Shown here in pieces: positions 9,352 to 19,976 of a stretch of DNA of 19,976 bases. Numbering within the stretch: the first letter of the stretch is position 1; each line of letters starts with the position of its first letter. Made by a program: the position numbers and the translations under genes. The stretch is taken from positions 1-19,976 of the forward strand of contig JABYQS010000508.1 of the NCBI GenBank assembly GCA_022592435.1. The letters are read 5' to 3'. This stretch comes from Cerioporus squamosus. Its lineage: Eukaryota > Basidiomycota > Agaricomycetes > Polyporales > Polyporaceae. The notes under the pieces are model-generated. The model searched no databases. It saw only the letters and a program-made list of their open reading frames with translations, and was not told where the DNA came from.

Positions 9352-10179
9352 GTCGTGGAGGGAGTCGAAGAAACGACGACGAGGCCAACGACGGAGAGGG
9401 GATCAAGTTGTGCGCGGCTCTTCCCGGGCACTCTGACGAATTTATCACTGCTGATTGGGTTCGGACCTCCCTCCGAACATGTCCGCCTCGTCGGCTCTCC
9501 CGGCCTCTCCCTCCCCGGCCGCCCAATCTGCGCGCGCTGATTGGCCCGCGCCCGCCCTCGCGCCCACGACGCGTACGGCGCGCTGCCCCCCGCCCCCGTC
9601 GTCCGCGCACCCGGCGACGACACGCGAGCCCACGACCGCGACGCGTGCATCCCCTGCGCACGGACCATCCCCCCTGACGCCCCGGCTTTTCCTCGCGCCA
9701 CGTAGGCAAGCGGTGGCACGGAACTCGACAGGAAACACATGCAGCCCCGCCGCGCGCACAGCTGGTCTGCAGACCATCCCGCGTCTCCTCCGGAGCCACT
9801 CCCTCCTCTCGCGAACGTTCTTGTCCCGAGTGCTTCGGCTCGGCCGAGAAGATACTTACTGCATTTGTGTTCTTCACTTCGACGTCGGTACTCCGCGCGA
9901 ATGCGCTGTATCGCCGACGGCCGCACCATGCCCGCACAACCCCGCACCGTAGCAGTATGGGCGAGCGCAGGTCGAAGGTGTTGTACGTGTACGGCATGCA
10001 CAGGTCATGGCAGCTCCTGGCTACGTTCCGGCGGAAGGAAGAGATTCGAATCCGAAGCTACCTACATCCCCGACTACTTCTACACAATCAGTGCACATAC
10101 ATCCCGCATCTCACCTGCCCAAGTCTAGTAAATCTGCACAGAACCCCCCTCAAACCAAATCCCTGGCCCCTAGCCCAGC
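9352..10179. other. GC-rich spacer upstream of aconitase, downstream of RasGEF
   Basis: Both neighbours read leftward, so this holds the RasGEF 3' UTR and the aconitase promoter. From about 9480 to 9660 it is very GC-rich and CpG-rich. Long open frames on the minus strand (9012-10001 and 9272-9997) follow from that composition: they are Arg/Gly/Ala-rich, overlap aconitase exon 1 in other frames and carry no domain. I see no gene. Confidence 0.6.
9454..9544 (-). promoter_or_regulatory. CCAAT boxes upstream of aconitase
   Basis: ATTGG (CCAAT on the gene strand) occurs at 9454-9458 and at 9540-9544, about 105 and 190 bases upstream of the aconitase ATG. A CCAAT in the opposite orientation lies at 9523-9527. 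HAP/NF-Y complexes bind CCAAT and control respiratory and iron-sulfur genes in fungi, so aconitase is a plausible target. Binding itself is inferred. Confidence 0.4.
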
Positions 10180-13100
10180 TTACTTCTTCTCAGCATACAA
10201 CATCAGCGCGCGCTCCAGCGTGTCCGCGTCCAGCCCGCGCAGCTTCAAGCACTTCTGGAAGATCTTCTTGTCCAGCGGGTACTGCACCTTCGCCGCCAGG
10301 TGCTGCCCCGCCACCAGCGACTTCACCACCCCCGAGATCAGCCGCTGCTTGTGCACGTTGATCAGCGGCTCCAGCTGCATGCTCGCCGGCAGCGGCGCAA
10401 GCGTCGAGAACACCTCCGGGTGCGCCGGGCTCTCGAACGTGTTCGTCACCGGGTCGATCCCGACCGGCTCGTGCGGCGCAGTGGGGTCCACCAGGTCCGG
10501 CAGACTGCTGTAGTGATGCAGCTGCGCAAGGTAGACACCTGGATGTAGGCAGCATCGTCAGCGTTGCGTGACAAACACGAGAGATGTAAGACTACCCACC
10601 AAAGAACGGTATGCACGCCGGGTCGGACGGCGGCTTGCTGTCAGACGCCGCGCGACTCCGGGTCGTCGCCGACGACCCGTCCGCACTCTTCATCGGGGGA
10701 TCCTGCGTGCTCGACCGCGCCTCGACCAACGAGTCCACCGTCTGCCGGATGTGCTTGAAGTCCCCCGCGCTCGTCGTCCAGTCCGTCAGGTCCCGCAGCA
10801 TCCGCGCCTCCCACGTCCCGATCTTGCTGAACGCCTGCTGCTTCGCCTTCGCCACCCACTCGCTCCGCAGCCCCGCGATAATTGCAACAAGCGCGGTGAA
10901 GTTCTTCAGCACGTACGCTTTCTGTTGGTCGGGAACAATAGCAGTAAGCACAGATGTCCCAGCGATGCCCATAACCCTCAAAGAAAGAGATACGTACCCA
11001 GGCCAACCTTATGAACTTGTTGATGACCAGCGCCCGCTCGCTCGGGTGCGTTAACACGATCTCCGACAGCACAAAGTTCGCAAGCAGGTTAAACCGCCCG
11101 CGCACCGCCGTCAGCGCGCTCGTCTTGGACCCTCCGCGGCCCTCGGCCTTCAGCCGCGCACGCTCGCGCAGGAAGTGCGACCAGTCGAGGATGTTCGCGT
11201 CCTCGGCCTTGCCCACCGCATGCGGGGTGATCAGCTCCTCAAAGTTGATGTTCAGGAACAGCTCGCGGTCGATCATCGACAGGTGCTGCATGAGCGTCTC
11301 CGCGCGGTAGTTGAGCACGAACGAGTGGTGTCGTCTCAGAACCTGCGGCGGCACGCTCGGCGGTGGGGGCAGACCCGCCGATGGCTGTCGCGTGAGCCCG
11401 TCTTGGGTCGGTGAGCCAGCTGAAGTCGACGGGCGAGACGGCACACGACTCTGGAGGATCTCGAGGGGGACAGCATCTTCGACAAGCGGCCTTGCCTCAG
11501 TCAAGGGGGTAAGCGCGTCGCCGTCCGAGGACGCAGGATCGCTCCGTCCACCAGACACCTTGAGCATATCAAGCGAGAGCTGCTGCTGTTCTGGGGACGT
11601 CGCCGAGGTCGAGGGCAGGGGAACACTGGACATCGATGCAGACGGAGCCTGAGCGAGTGAGATCATCGAGCTCCTCGAGCTGAGCTGAGGCGACGTCGCC
11701 GACATGCCAATCGTGATGTCCTGCGCAGAGTCGCCAGAGAAGCGCCGCCGCTCGACCTGCCCGTAGTCCTCCTCGTCCGACAGCGAGCCCATCGAGTCGC
11801 GGGACTGGCTGCCAGCCTGCCGTTTTTGCATGGATTGGATCCACTGGTCGACCTTGCTTTGCTTCTCCTTGACCTTGTCCTGGTTGATCTGGCCTTCGAG
11901 CCTCCGCAGCGCCGCCTCGACGTCCCCGCTCTCCTCCTCGTCGCTCAGCGAGTCAAGGATCGCGTTGATCTGCCATGCCTGGATAGGTCCGCCCATCTCT
12001 CCGCCCTCGCCATCGTCCACCTCGACCTCAGACGAGGACGACATCACAGACGACCGCGACAGCATCGATTCCCGGGTGCGGATGCCCATCGAGGACACGC
12101 TCGACATAGACTGCCGGACGAACTCGAAGTCGCGTCGCGTCGGGAGCTTCCGCGTAGCCTTCTTCAGCCCAAGTCCTGGCGGAGGCGCGACATGTTCATG
12201 TTCGTCGAGGTTCTCATCCGAAGACAGGTCCGACAAGTCAAGATCGTCGATGGACACGATGTCCAGGTCAGGGTGCTGGCTGGGAGCCATTGTGCGAGAC
12301 ACGGCCGGCACAGAACGCAAAGATTCCTCGTCCAACGAGTTGTAAGAGTCCACGGACGGGCGCGGCGCAGACTCCGTATCGTAGTAGTTCGGTGGTGGTG
12401 GAAGCTCCTCGGGCTCTTCGTCTTCCACGATGCGCGCTGGAGGCGGCGACAAGCCTTCCGCAGCAGGAACACGAACCATGCTAGAAGGCGAGCGCGGAGA
12501 TTGCGGGAGCGGCGGAAGCTTCGCGGGTGGGGAGGACACGGCGGTAGCAGCCGTCGACATGGTGGTCGTTGACGGCCGCTCCAATGCGACGTTCATCTGG
12601 CTCTCGACCAATCGCAGGTACTGCTCGACGCCACCCTTCACCAGGAGCAAGTCACCCGTCTCATTTGCCTCGACGTCGAACGCGGAGACGTCCACACCAA
12701 CCGTCATAGACGCTTGTACAGGCCCTCGAGAGTTCAAGACGCGCTTCCACCGTCCTAGCCGGCCGATCGTATTGACGAAGACACGAGAGATGGTATTGTG
12801 CGGGAAGGGAGAGACAGCCACATTAGGATGAGCAGCCGCTACGGTCGCCGCGGTCTGGTTCTGTTTGCCGTACTGCAAGATTGACATGTGCAGTGGTTGC
12901 CGCATAATGACCAAGTCCAGTGCATTTGACGGCACTCCATTCGAGCCAAAGTCCTGGGCGGCGGGAGACGCGACTTCTTCAAAGTCGAAATCGATATCAA
13001 AGTCCTCGGGATCATTGAAAGAGCGCGCCTGCGAGTCGACGGAGGGGCGTGGCATAGTATTACTATCCGCGAAGGAGGCGAGCTGTGGGTCGGCGGACTT

Positions 13101-15361
13101 GCGCCTGTCGACCGACTTGCGGGCAGCTCGGTCGAGCTTCCGCATATGGGCGTCCTTGCAGTCTAGAATCACCTTGCGGAGCTGGCGCACAATTTTCTGT
13201 CGGTAGGAGTAGTGAGCACCATATCCGAGGAGGCCTAAATGTGCGGGCACCACATCCGAGGTCGCCCAATAAAGCAACATACCAATGCATCGCGGTGCTT
13301 CGTCAAGATCGGATCCCTCCGCAGCGAGTTCAGCCATTCCGCGAAGAGCGTCCTCAGCTCGCGATTTGGCACGAAGTCGACCTCGAAGAACGTTAAGAGC
13401 CAGTACCGGATCGCCGTGAACGTCCGCACCCGCACTATCCTTCGCACCATCTCGTCCCTGCTTGTTGTCGCCTCTCCCAACGCCCAGTGGAAACGACAAA
13501 TCAACAGGTGCCCCAGGTCGACCGCGGAAATGTACGTGCGGTACGTGAGGAAGAAGATGAGGAGCTCGTCATAGTTGAGTTCGCTGGTGAGTTGTGCTAT
13601 CCAACGCTCGATCGTCGCTGCGACGAGCATCTTCTTTGTCTCTCTGGGTTCCGCTGGTGTGGACGGTGGCGGGATCTCGGGTGGTTGCATGGTATAAATG
13701 TTCTGCAGAGTTTGGACACGCTCCTTACCAGCGCGGCGACGCGAAGCAGCTTGCGACACAGATGACAAATCTGTACTGGACGCCGCAAGCTCATCGTACG
13801 TGTCTCCGTCGGTGGCGACCTCCGCCCAGATAACGAAGCGAGGGTCATCTCGAGGGGCAACACTGTCTTCAGCACGCAACGAGAGCCTGATCGTCGTCTC
13901 TCCGGGTGTCGACACGAGCTTGTCGAGTGTGGGGAGGCCGCGGTACGTCTGCAAGACATCAAATAGTGCAGTCGGATATCGGGAGTGCAAAGTGGTCGCA
14001 GCAAGATTGTCGGGAGGCGGATTTGGCGCGTCGGGTATCGGAGGGACGGACTGTACGGAGGACGCCGAGGAGGACACGGGCGGCGTCGCTGATCCCGGAG
14101 GAGGAGTCAAGTTCCGAGGATCATCATCAGAGGCCGACGATGTCCCAGCCATCGAGAGGCGGGACATACGGGACATCCGCGGAAGGTAGTCTGCGCGAGC
14201 AGTGAGTCCAGACTCAAACGACTGCATCTCGCGCAGCACGGGTGGGGAGCTGAGGTGGTTCGGAGACCGCCATGAAGGAGACTCGAAGGAGACACCACGG
14301 CCAAAGGGTTGGCGATGGCGTCCGAACGCGCATGCGAGCTAGGCGGGCTGGAGGGCCCCTGATAGCGGAACGGGAGGGAAGAAGAGCTCGAGGCGAATGG
14401 GGATGTCGGAACCGAGGACCACGACATGACGTCCGCGAAGAAGTCGGTCGACGCCCCGATGGTTGCGCGCGGCCCATCGGGCACGATTTGGGGAGGCGAA
14501 GCCATCGGAGGGGCGAACGCGTCCGCGCTCGACACGCTGTGTGCGTGTGGTCTTCCCGTGGGCTGCGGCGGTGGCTGGGCAGGCGCGCCCTCCGCTCCCG
14601 TAGACGCAAGCCCGTTCGGAATCGAACGCGTCTTGCGGAGGCGCCGGGACGTGGGGGGCGAACGCGAAGCGGCCGAGACGTCGAAGACGGTGTTGGGGGG
14701 TGCAACGGGGCCCATCCCGCTCTTGAAGACGGACACGGGCAGGAACGAGTGCACGGACATGCGCGAGCGGCGCTTCATGTGGAGGGTATTGGTATTGTTC
14801 GTGCCGGCGCTGGGGGGCAGGGTAGTCGATGCGCGATCCTCGGCGTCCTGCCCCGACGCGGCGGGAGCTGACGACTCGCGATGTCTGACCGCACAAGGTA
14901 CGGGGTGGGGCGGGGATGAGGATGCAGGGCACGAGACAATACGACAAGACCACTTACCCGACACGATACATCTGCTTTCCATGCTGGTTCACGAACGCGG
15001 TGATGGCATACGGAGACCGCACATCCTTGCCAACACCGAGGTACTGGTCGTACCTCCTCTTCAGCTCTCTTGCAGCCGCCCCGGAAGAGGTCTCGACGAA
15101 GCTTCCGTCCGCTGGGGCGACGTTAACCTCGGGATTGATTGAAAGAGGCAAGAACTCACGCGCGATGGAGATGTCTGCATTCGCGATCTCTGGCGGTAAC
15201 GGCTCGAACGTCGGGGGCTCTCCTGCATCCGCGGGCACAAACTTGAGCTGAGAGTTCTCCGGCGAGACGGCGGGACGAGGGAGGGCGGAAGGGGGAGAGG
15301 TTGGGGGGTCTATCATCCCTTGAGGGGTGTCGTGAGGGTCGTTAGGTTGCGTCGGAGACAT
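10180..15361 (-). CDS. Ras guanine-nucleotide exchange factor, Lte1-like layout (one frameshift)
   Basis: This protein would promote GDP release from a Ras-family GTPase. Minus-strand exons are 15361-14958, 14884-13283, 13196-10998, 10921-10600 and 10538-10180, with introns of 73, 86, 76 and 61 bases, for about 1,628 residues. A Ser/Pro-rich N terminus is followed near residues 552-700 by a RasGEF N-terminal domain (ELNYDELLIFFLTYRTYIS, VPNRELRTLFAEWLNSL, split by intron 2). A long acidic, Ser-rich, probably disordered linker with repeated SxxSDEE-like patches runs to about 1290. The catalytic CDC25-homology domain follows (MIDRELFLNINFEEL, then NFTALVAIIAGL across intron 3, then FFGVYLAQL across intron 4) and nearly reaches the end. 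A widely split N domain and catalytic domain is the plan of yeast Lte1. In exon 2 the frame slips at 14306-14308, where one G appears to be missing. Confidence 0.9.
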
Positions 15362-15435
15362 ATCTTGCGTGCTTGAGGGGCCTTAGGACAGAGACATCGC
15401 CTTGTAAGTGCTTGCTGCTCTCGTCGTCGAGCTCG

Positions 15436-15488
15436 AGGATGAGGATAAGGACAAGGGGAAAGACAGAACGAACGAGGCGAGAAAGGCA
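15436..15488 (-). promoter_or_regulatory. Pyrimidine-rich tract upstream of RasGEF
   Basis: On the gene strand this is a CT-rich run about 75-127 bases before the RasGEF ATG at 15361. CT-rich tracts are frequent near transcription starts in filamentous fungi. There is no clear TATA box beside it. Confidence 0.35.
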
Positions 15489-15719
15489 ATCACGAATTGT
15501 CCAAATTCGTACAACCTTAGTACCTGTATTTACTTCACGCTGTAACATATGATTCTTCATTAACATGCATGTCTCCACGCTCTCAAGGCGAGATCATGAC
15601 GGTTCATTTCAGCCAACCACGTCCATCTAGCAAATCAACAAATCCAGGTTCACGCCGCGAAAGCTTAAGATCTGGGTTTGCTTGCAAGCGCCGGAACGAA
15701 CCCGATTACTGAGGAACCA

Positions 15720-15785
15720 CTACATAGTAGCTAGCTAGTACTGTACTAAGTACTACATACGTGACGACTGATCACTCTATAAAAG
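15720..15785. promoter_or_regulatory. Short-palindrome cluster followed by a TATAAAAG box
   Basis: CTACATA occurs at 15720-15726 and again at 15753-15759. Between the copies are TAGCTAGCTA (15728-15737) and two AGTACT palindromes (15737-15742 and 15749-15754). TATAAAAG follows on the plus strand at 15778-15785. No convincing plus-strand gene starts downstream, so the box may be orphaned or fortuitous. Confidence 0.3.
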
Positions 15786-18340
15786 TATCGCGGTGTTGTA
15801 CCGCATCACTGCATTGCAATGCTTCGTGGTATGCGGAATATCACAATCCTCCGGCGAACTTCAGACTCAGAGAGCGGACAAACTCGGATGCTTCTCAGGG
15901 GAAAGCCTTTCGAACTGCTCTGAAAGGCGTCCATGGGCCGGGAGGATGGAACCTTGCTAATGCGTGGAGGTGGCGTAGTTGTGACGACGCGAGAGGAGTT
16001 GCCAACAGCCGCGATAAAGCCTAAGGTGCCTTGTCCTGTCGACGTCGTGAGTGACTGAGTCGTGGTCGTCGGCTTGGAGACATTTATGTAAATGCCGTTA
16101 GTGCTAAAAGGGCGGACGAGTTTCCTGATAGCGCAAATGGCCTGGAAGGATAGCAAGGTACAAGTAGGGTCAAAGGAACCAAGAACTTGATACTGAAGCT
16201 TGTAAGCTGGGTCAGAGGCGGAGTGGACGTCCTTATGACCCACGCCTTGGCACGCAAAAGACCACACAATGGTCATGAAGCGGACATATAAGATCAGCGT
16301 TGCTCTCGGGAACGACAAGTATGCGTGATCATGAACAAAGGGGTCAGAAGTACCCGGTGTATCCAAGGTTCGGCAATGCGCCTTCTTGGGTTACAACCCG
16401 GCCGACAGCCTTTCTTCGACCCATGTCTGCTTACCTTCGAGTGCAGTTCAACGTTCTCCTCTTCCGGCGGATAGAGTCATCAGGACAATTGGCACCAAAG
16501 GTCGACCAAAGGCGACGGAACTTGGCCACCGAGAGTCTAAACATGACAAGTAAGTATCTTGTCACCATGCGACGGCGACATACTGGGATGTTTCTGCGCT
16601 TCCAGCACTGTGCCGAAGAACATCAGGCGGACTGCGACAAAAGAAACGAGTAAGAGGACTCTTGACACACCTTTCAGACCATCGATTGACCCCCGCTGCC
16701 GCAGTTTACCGCGGACCATAGGATTCGAAGGGAGGCCGTCGGAAGTCGCTCGCAGCGCATGTCGGGTGGTCCACTACGCTAATCATGATTTGCTGAGCTC
16801 GAGACCGGTCGCATTCCGGTTGGCCAAGGTGGCGTACCGCCGTCGGGATTCAATGTTCATGTGACAGACTCGAGAGGGGTGCGGATGACCGCAACACGGA
16901 AGCACATGCACTTGAGCAGTTCATGAGGAGGCCGGCACTCCGCGTGGTATTCGGACTGCAGTGCGATGAGAGATCCAGTGTACATGGGCGATGCAGGAGC
17001 AGCGCACCTGGGGTTAACATCGAAAACTTCGTGCTTACGTCGTCGCAGAACGCTAGGGGAGGCATCTTTGCAGATCCAAGTTAAAGTCTGGCCACCAAGA
17101 GACCACAGCATCAGCAACGAGAGCTATGCTCTGGCCGAACACCAGAACACCACCCGCCGAGTTATGCAAGATGAACGAGGACATGACCGCTCTCACACGG
17201 TCCGGCATGGACCGAAATAACTGGAGCAGACGATGCCCCGGAAGAATGCGTTGAGCTTGAACTCGGTTTATGAGTGGTAACAACATGCCTTCACCCTTCC
17301 TTCTTGTCGACACGAGGTATCTAGATCCTGCAAAACACTGTGACCACTTAGCTGGGTGCATCGAGGCGGTCTGGGCACTACTGGCTCAGAAGCTGAAGAT
17401 GGATGAGTATGAACCTAGACGGTTCCCCATGAATCCAGATATACGCACGTTCAAACGTTCATGATTGGTCCATGCGTGATGATGTACTTACCTTCGCAGC
17501 GCAAGGCACAGGGCTCAACGCGACGGGACACGCCCAGATCGATGAGGAGCGCCATCCCAAAATGGGTATCACCGAAGACGCAGTCTTGGTGAGCACTTGA
17601 AGGGCGGATGTCGAGACTCGAGATGCAGTTCCAGTTGGAAACAGAGTCCCTCGCTAACTGTCGTCTCGAGCTCGCGCAGTTTCCACGCATACATCGCAGA
17701 AAACAAGCCGACTTGGCAAGTCCGAAGCGCCGCCGACACGGTGAAGGAGATCCGGTGCAAGAGACCGGTTGGGAGCTGACCAGTGCCAATAAGGAGCTTA
17801 CTACTGACGGCGCAGCGGTGGTCGTCAGCTTGGGAACTAGTCGGGGAGCTTGGCTTACACAACCGCGTCGCGTCGCGCCGATACTCGCGGCTTCGCAGAG
17901 AGCACCGGAGAAGTTCGAAGACGGCGCGTATGCCGAACGCTGGGGCACACTGCGGTATCGATGGATGATGGTTGGGGAGGCAGATACAGAAATGCGACGG
18001 CGACATGGTTCGGTCGGCGTGGACGAGAGACGGATTTCTCTGCGGCCAATCCGCGACGAGCGGATATCGCGCGCGTATGGCCAGTCTGACGATGGAGGAT
18101 CGCACGTTTGCGCTTAGTGAGCAGAGTCTTGACGGCTCCAGCGGGCAGCTGGCCGCTGTGGGCGATGAGCTCTGCGTATGGGCTGGACAGACACGCCGAA
18201 CATGCCGTGTCGTGCGGAGGATGAGCGAGACTTTCGTATGTAAGGGCGGAGAGGAGGTAGAACAGGCGAGAACACACAGGCGCTCACACTGGGTGACGCA
18301 TCCCGATGGATCTCAGATAACATCATCCTCGCCACCGCCA

Positions 18341-18410
18341 TATAAACCCTCTCAGCTGCCCTCCGCTCCTCATCTCCCCCCTCTCCGCACTGCATCCAAA
18401 GCCATCCAGC
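18341..18410 (+). promoter_or_regulatory. gpd core promoter: TATA box and CT-rich leader
   Basis: TATAAA at 18341-18346 lies 70 bases before the ATG at 18411. Almost all of the interval is pyrimidine-rich, with CT blocks near 18350-18390. This TATA plus CT-box layout is typical of very strongly expressed fungal genes, gpd above all. The intact promoter argues against this gene being an old pseudogene. Confidence 0.75.

Positions 18411-19976
<1,566 letters not shown>

Larger units (their letters stand above)
15362..18410. other. Three-kilobase stretch without a convincing gene
   Basis: The RasGEF promoter lies at the left and the gpd promoter at the right. Between them both strands hold only overlapping open frames of at most about 180 codons. 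The longest on the minus strand are 15806-16366 and 17569-18105. Minus-strand donor-like GTAAG sites occur at 17491 and 16434, the latter with an acceptor 50 bases on, and one frame near 17053-17361 has a short hydrophobic segment. I could not join these into a protein or assign a family. A decayed gene is possible but not shown. Confidence 0.5.

Noticed and set aside
9012..10001. 329-codon and 241-codon open frames on the minus strand across the aconitase promoter
   Set aside because: They run through a very GC-rich stretch where stops are rare, overlap aconitase exons in the wrong frame, are Arg/Gly/Ala-rich and show no domain.
10040..10056. GATTCGAATCC, resembling a tRNA B box
   Set aside because: The bases flanking the TTCGAAT loop cannot form a T stem on either strand, and no A box or acceptor stem is found.
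11826..12572. 248-codon plus-strand frame opposite the RasGEF gene
   Set aside because: It is antisense to the long RasGEF exon 3, which reads as continuous, sensible protein; the Arg/His-rich antisense product matches nothing I know.
16300..16653. 117-codon plus-strand frame in the RasGEF-gpd gap
   Set aside because: No motif, signal peptide or neighbouring exon supports it, and open frames of this length arise by chance at this base composition.

Overview
The window is nuclear DNA from a filamentous basidiomycete, most likely an Agaricomycete; a polypore-type white-rot fungus would fit, but that last step is inference. The evidence is GC-rich coding sequence, 27 short spliceosomal introns of about 50-86 bases, tiny exons in the gpd and aconitase genes, and proteins that align from memory with fungal families. 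There are no operons, CRISPR arrays, rRNA or tRNA genes, and no mobile element that I can support.

Layout, left to right. (1) 2-1069 (+): the 3' half of CCT3, the gamma subunit of the cytosolic TRiC/CCT chaperonin. (2) 1070-2644: no gene seen. (3) 2645-3186 (+): a two-exon gene for a small secreted cysteine-rich protein. (4) 3619-4210 (+): a four-exon gene for a 141-residue protein of unknown function. (5) 4382-6221 (-): a three-exon DUF1365-family protein, tail to tail with gene 4. (6) 6528-9351 (-): a nine-exon mitochondrial aconitase. (7) 9352-10179: a GC-rich spacer holding the aconitase promoter. (8) 10180-15361 (-): a five-exon Ras guanine-nucleotide exchange factor of about 1,628 residues, built like yeast Lte1. 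(9) 15362-18410: about 3 kb with no convincing gene, carrying the RasGEF promoter at one end and the gpd promoter at the other. (10) 18411-19806 (+): a seven-exon glyceraldehyde-3-phosphate dehydrogenase gene.

The genes are mostly housekeeping: protein folding (CCT3), the TCA cycle (aconitase), glycolysis (GAPDH) and small-GTPase signalling (RasGEF). They do not form one pathway or cluster. The less conserved content is the secreted protein, the small four-exon gene and the DUF1365 protein.

The most important caution is that four conserved genes are broken as written. CCT3, aconitase (twice) and RasGEF carry single-base length errors in short runs. GAPDH carries five indels plus an in-frame TAA. 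Because CCT3, aconitase and GAPDH are normally essential or nearly so, and the single-base changes are mostly run-length changes, base-calling or assembly error is the leading explanation. The GAPDH damage is heavy enough that a decayed copy should also be considered. I found no convincing new biological system here.
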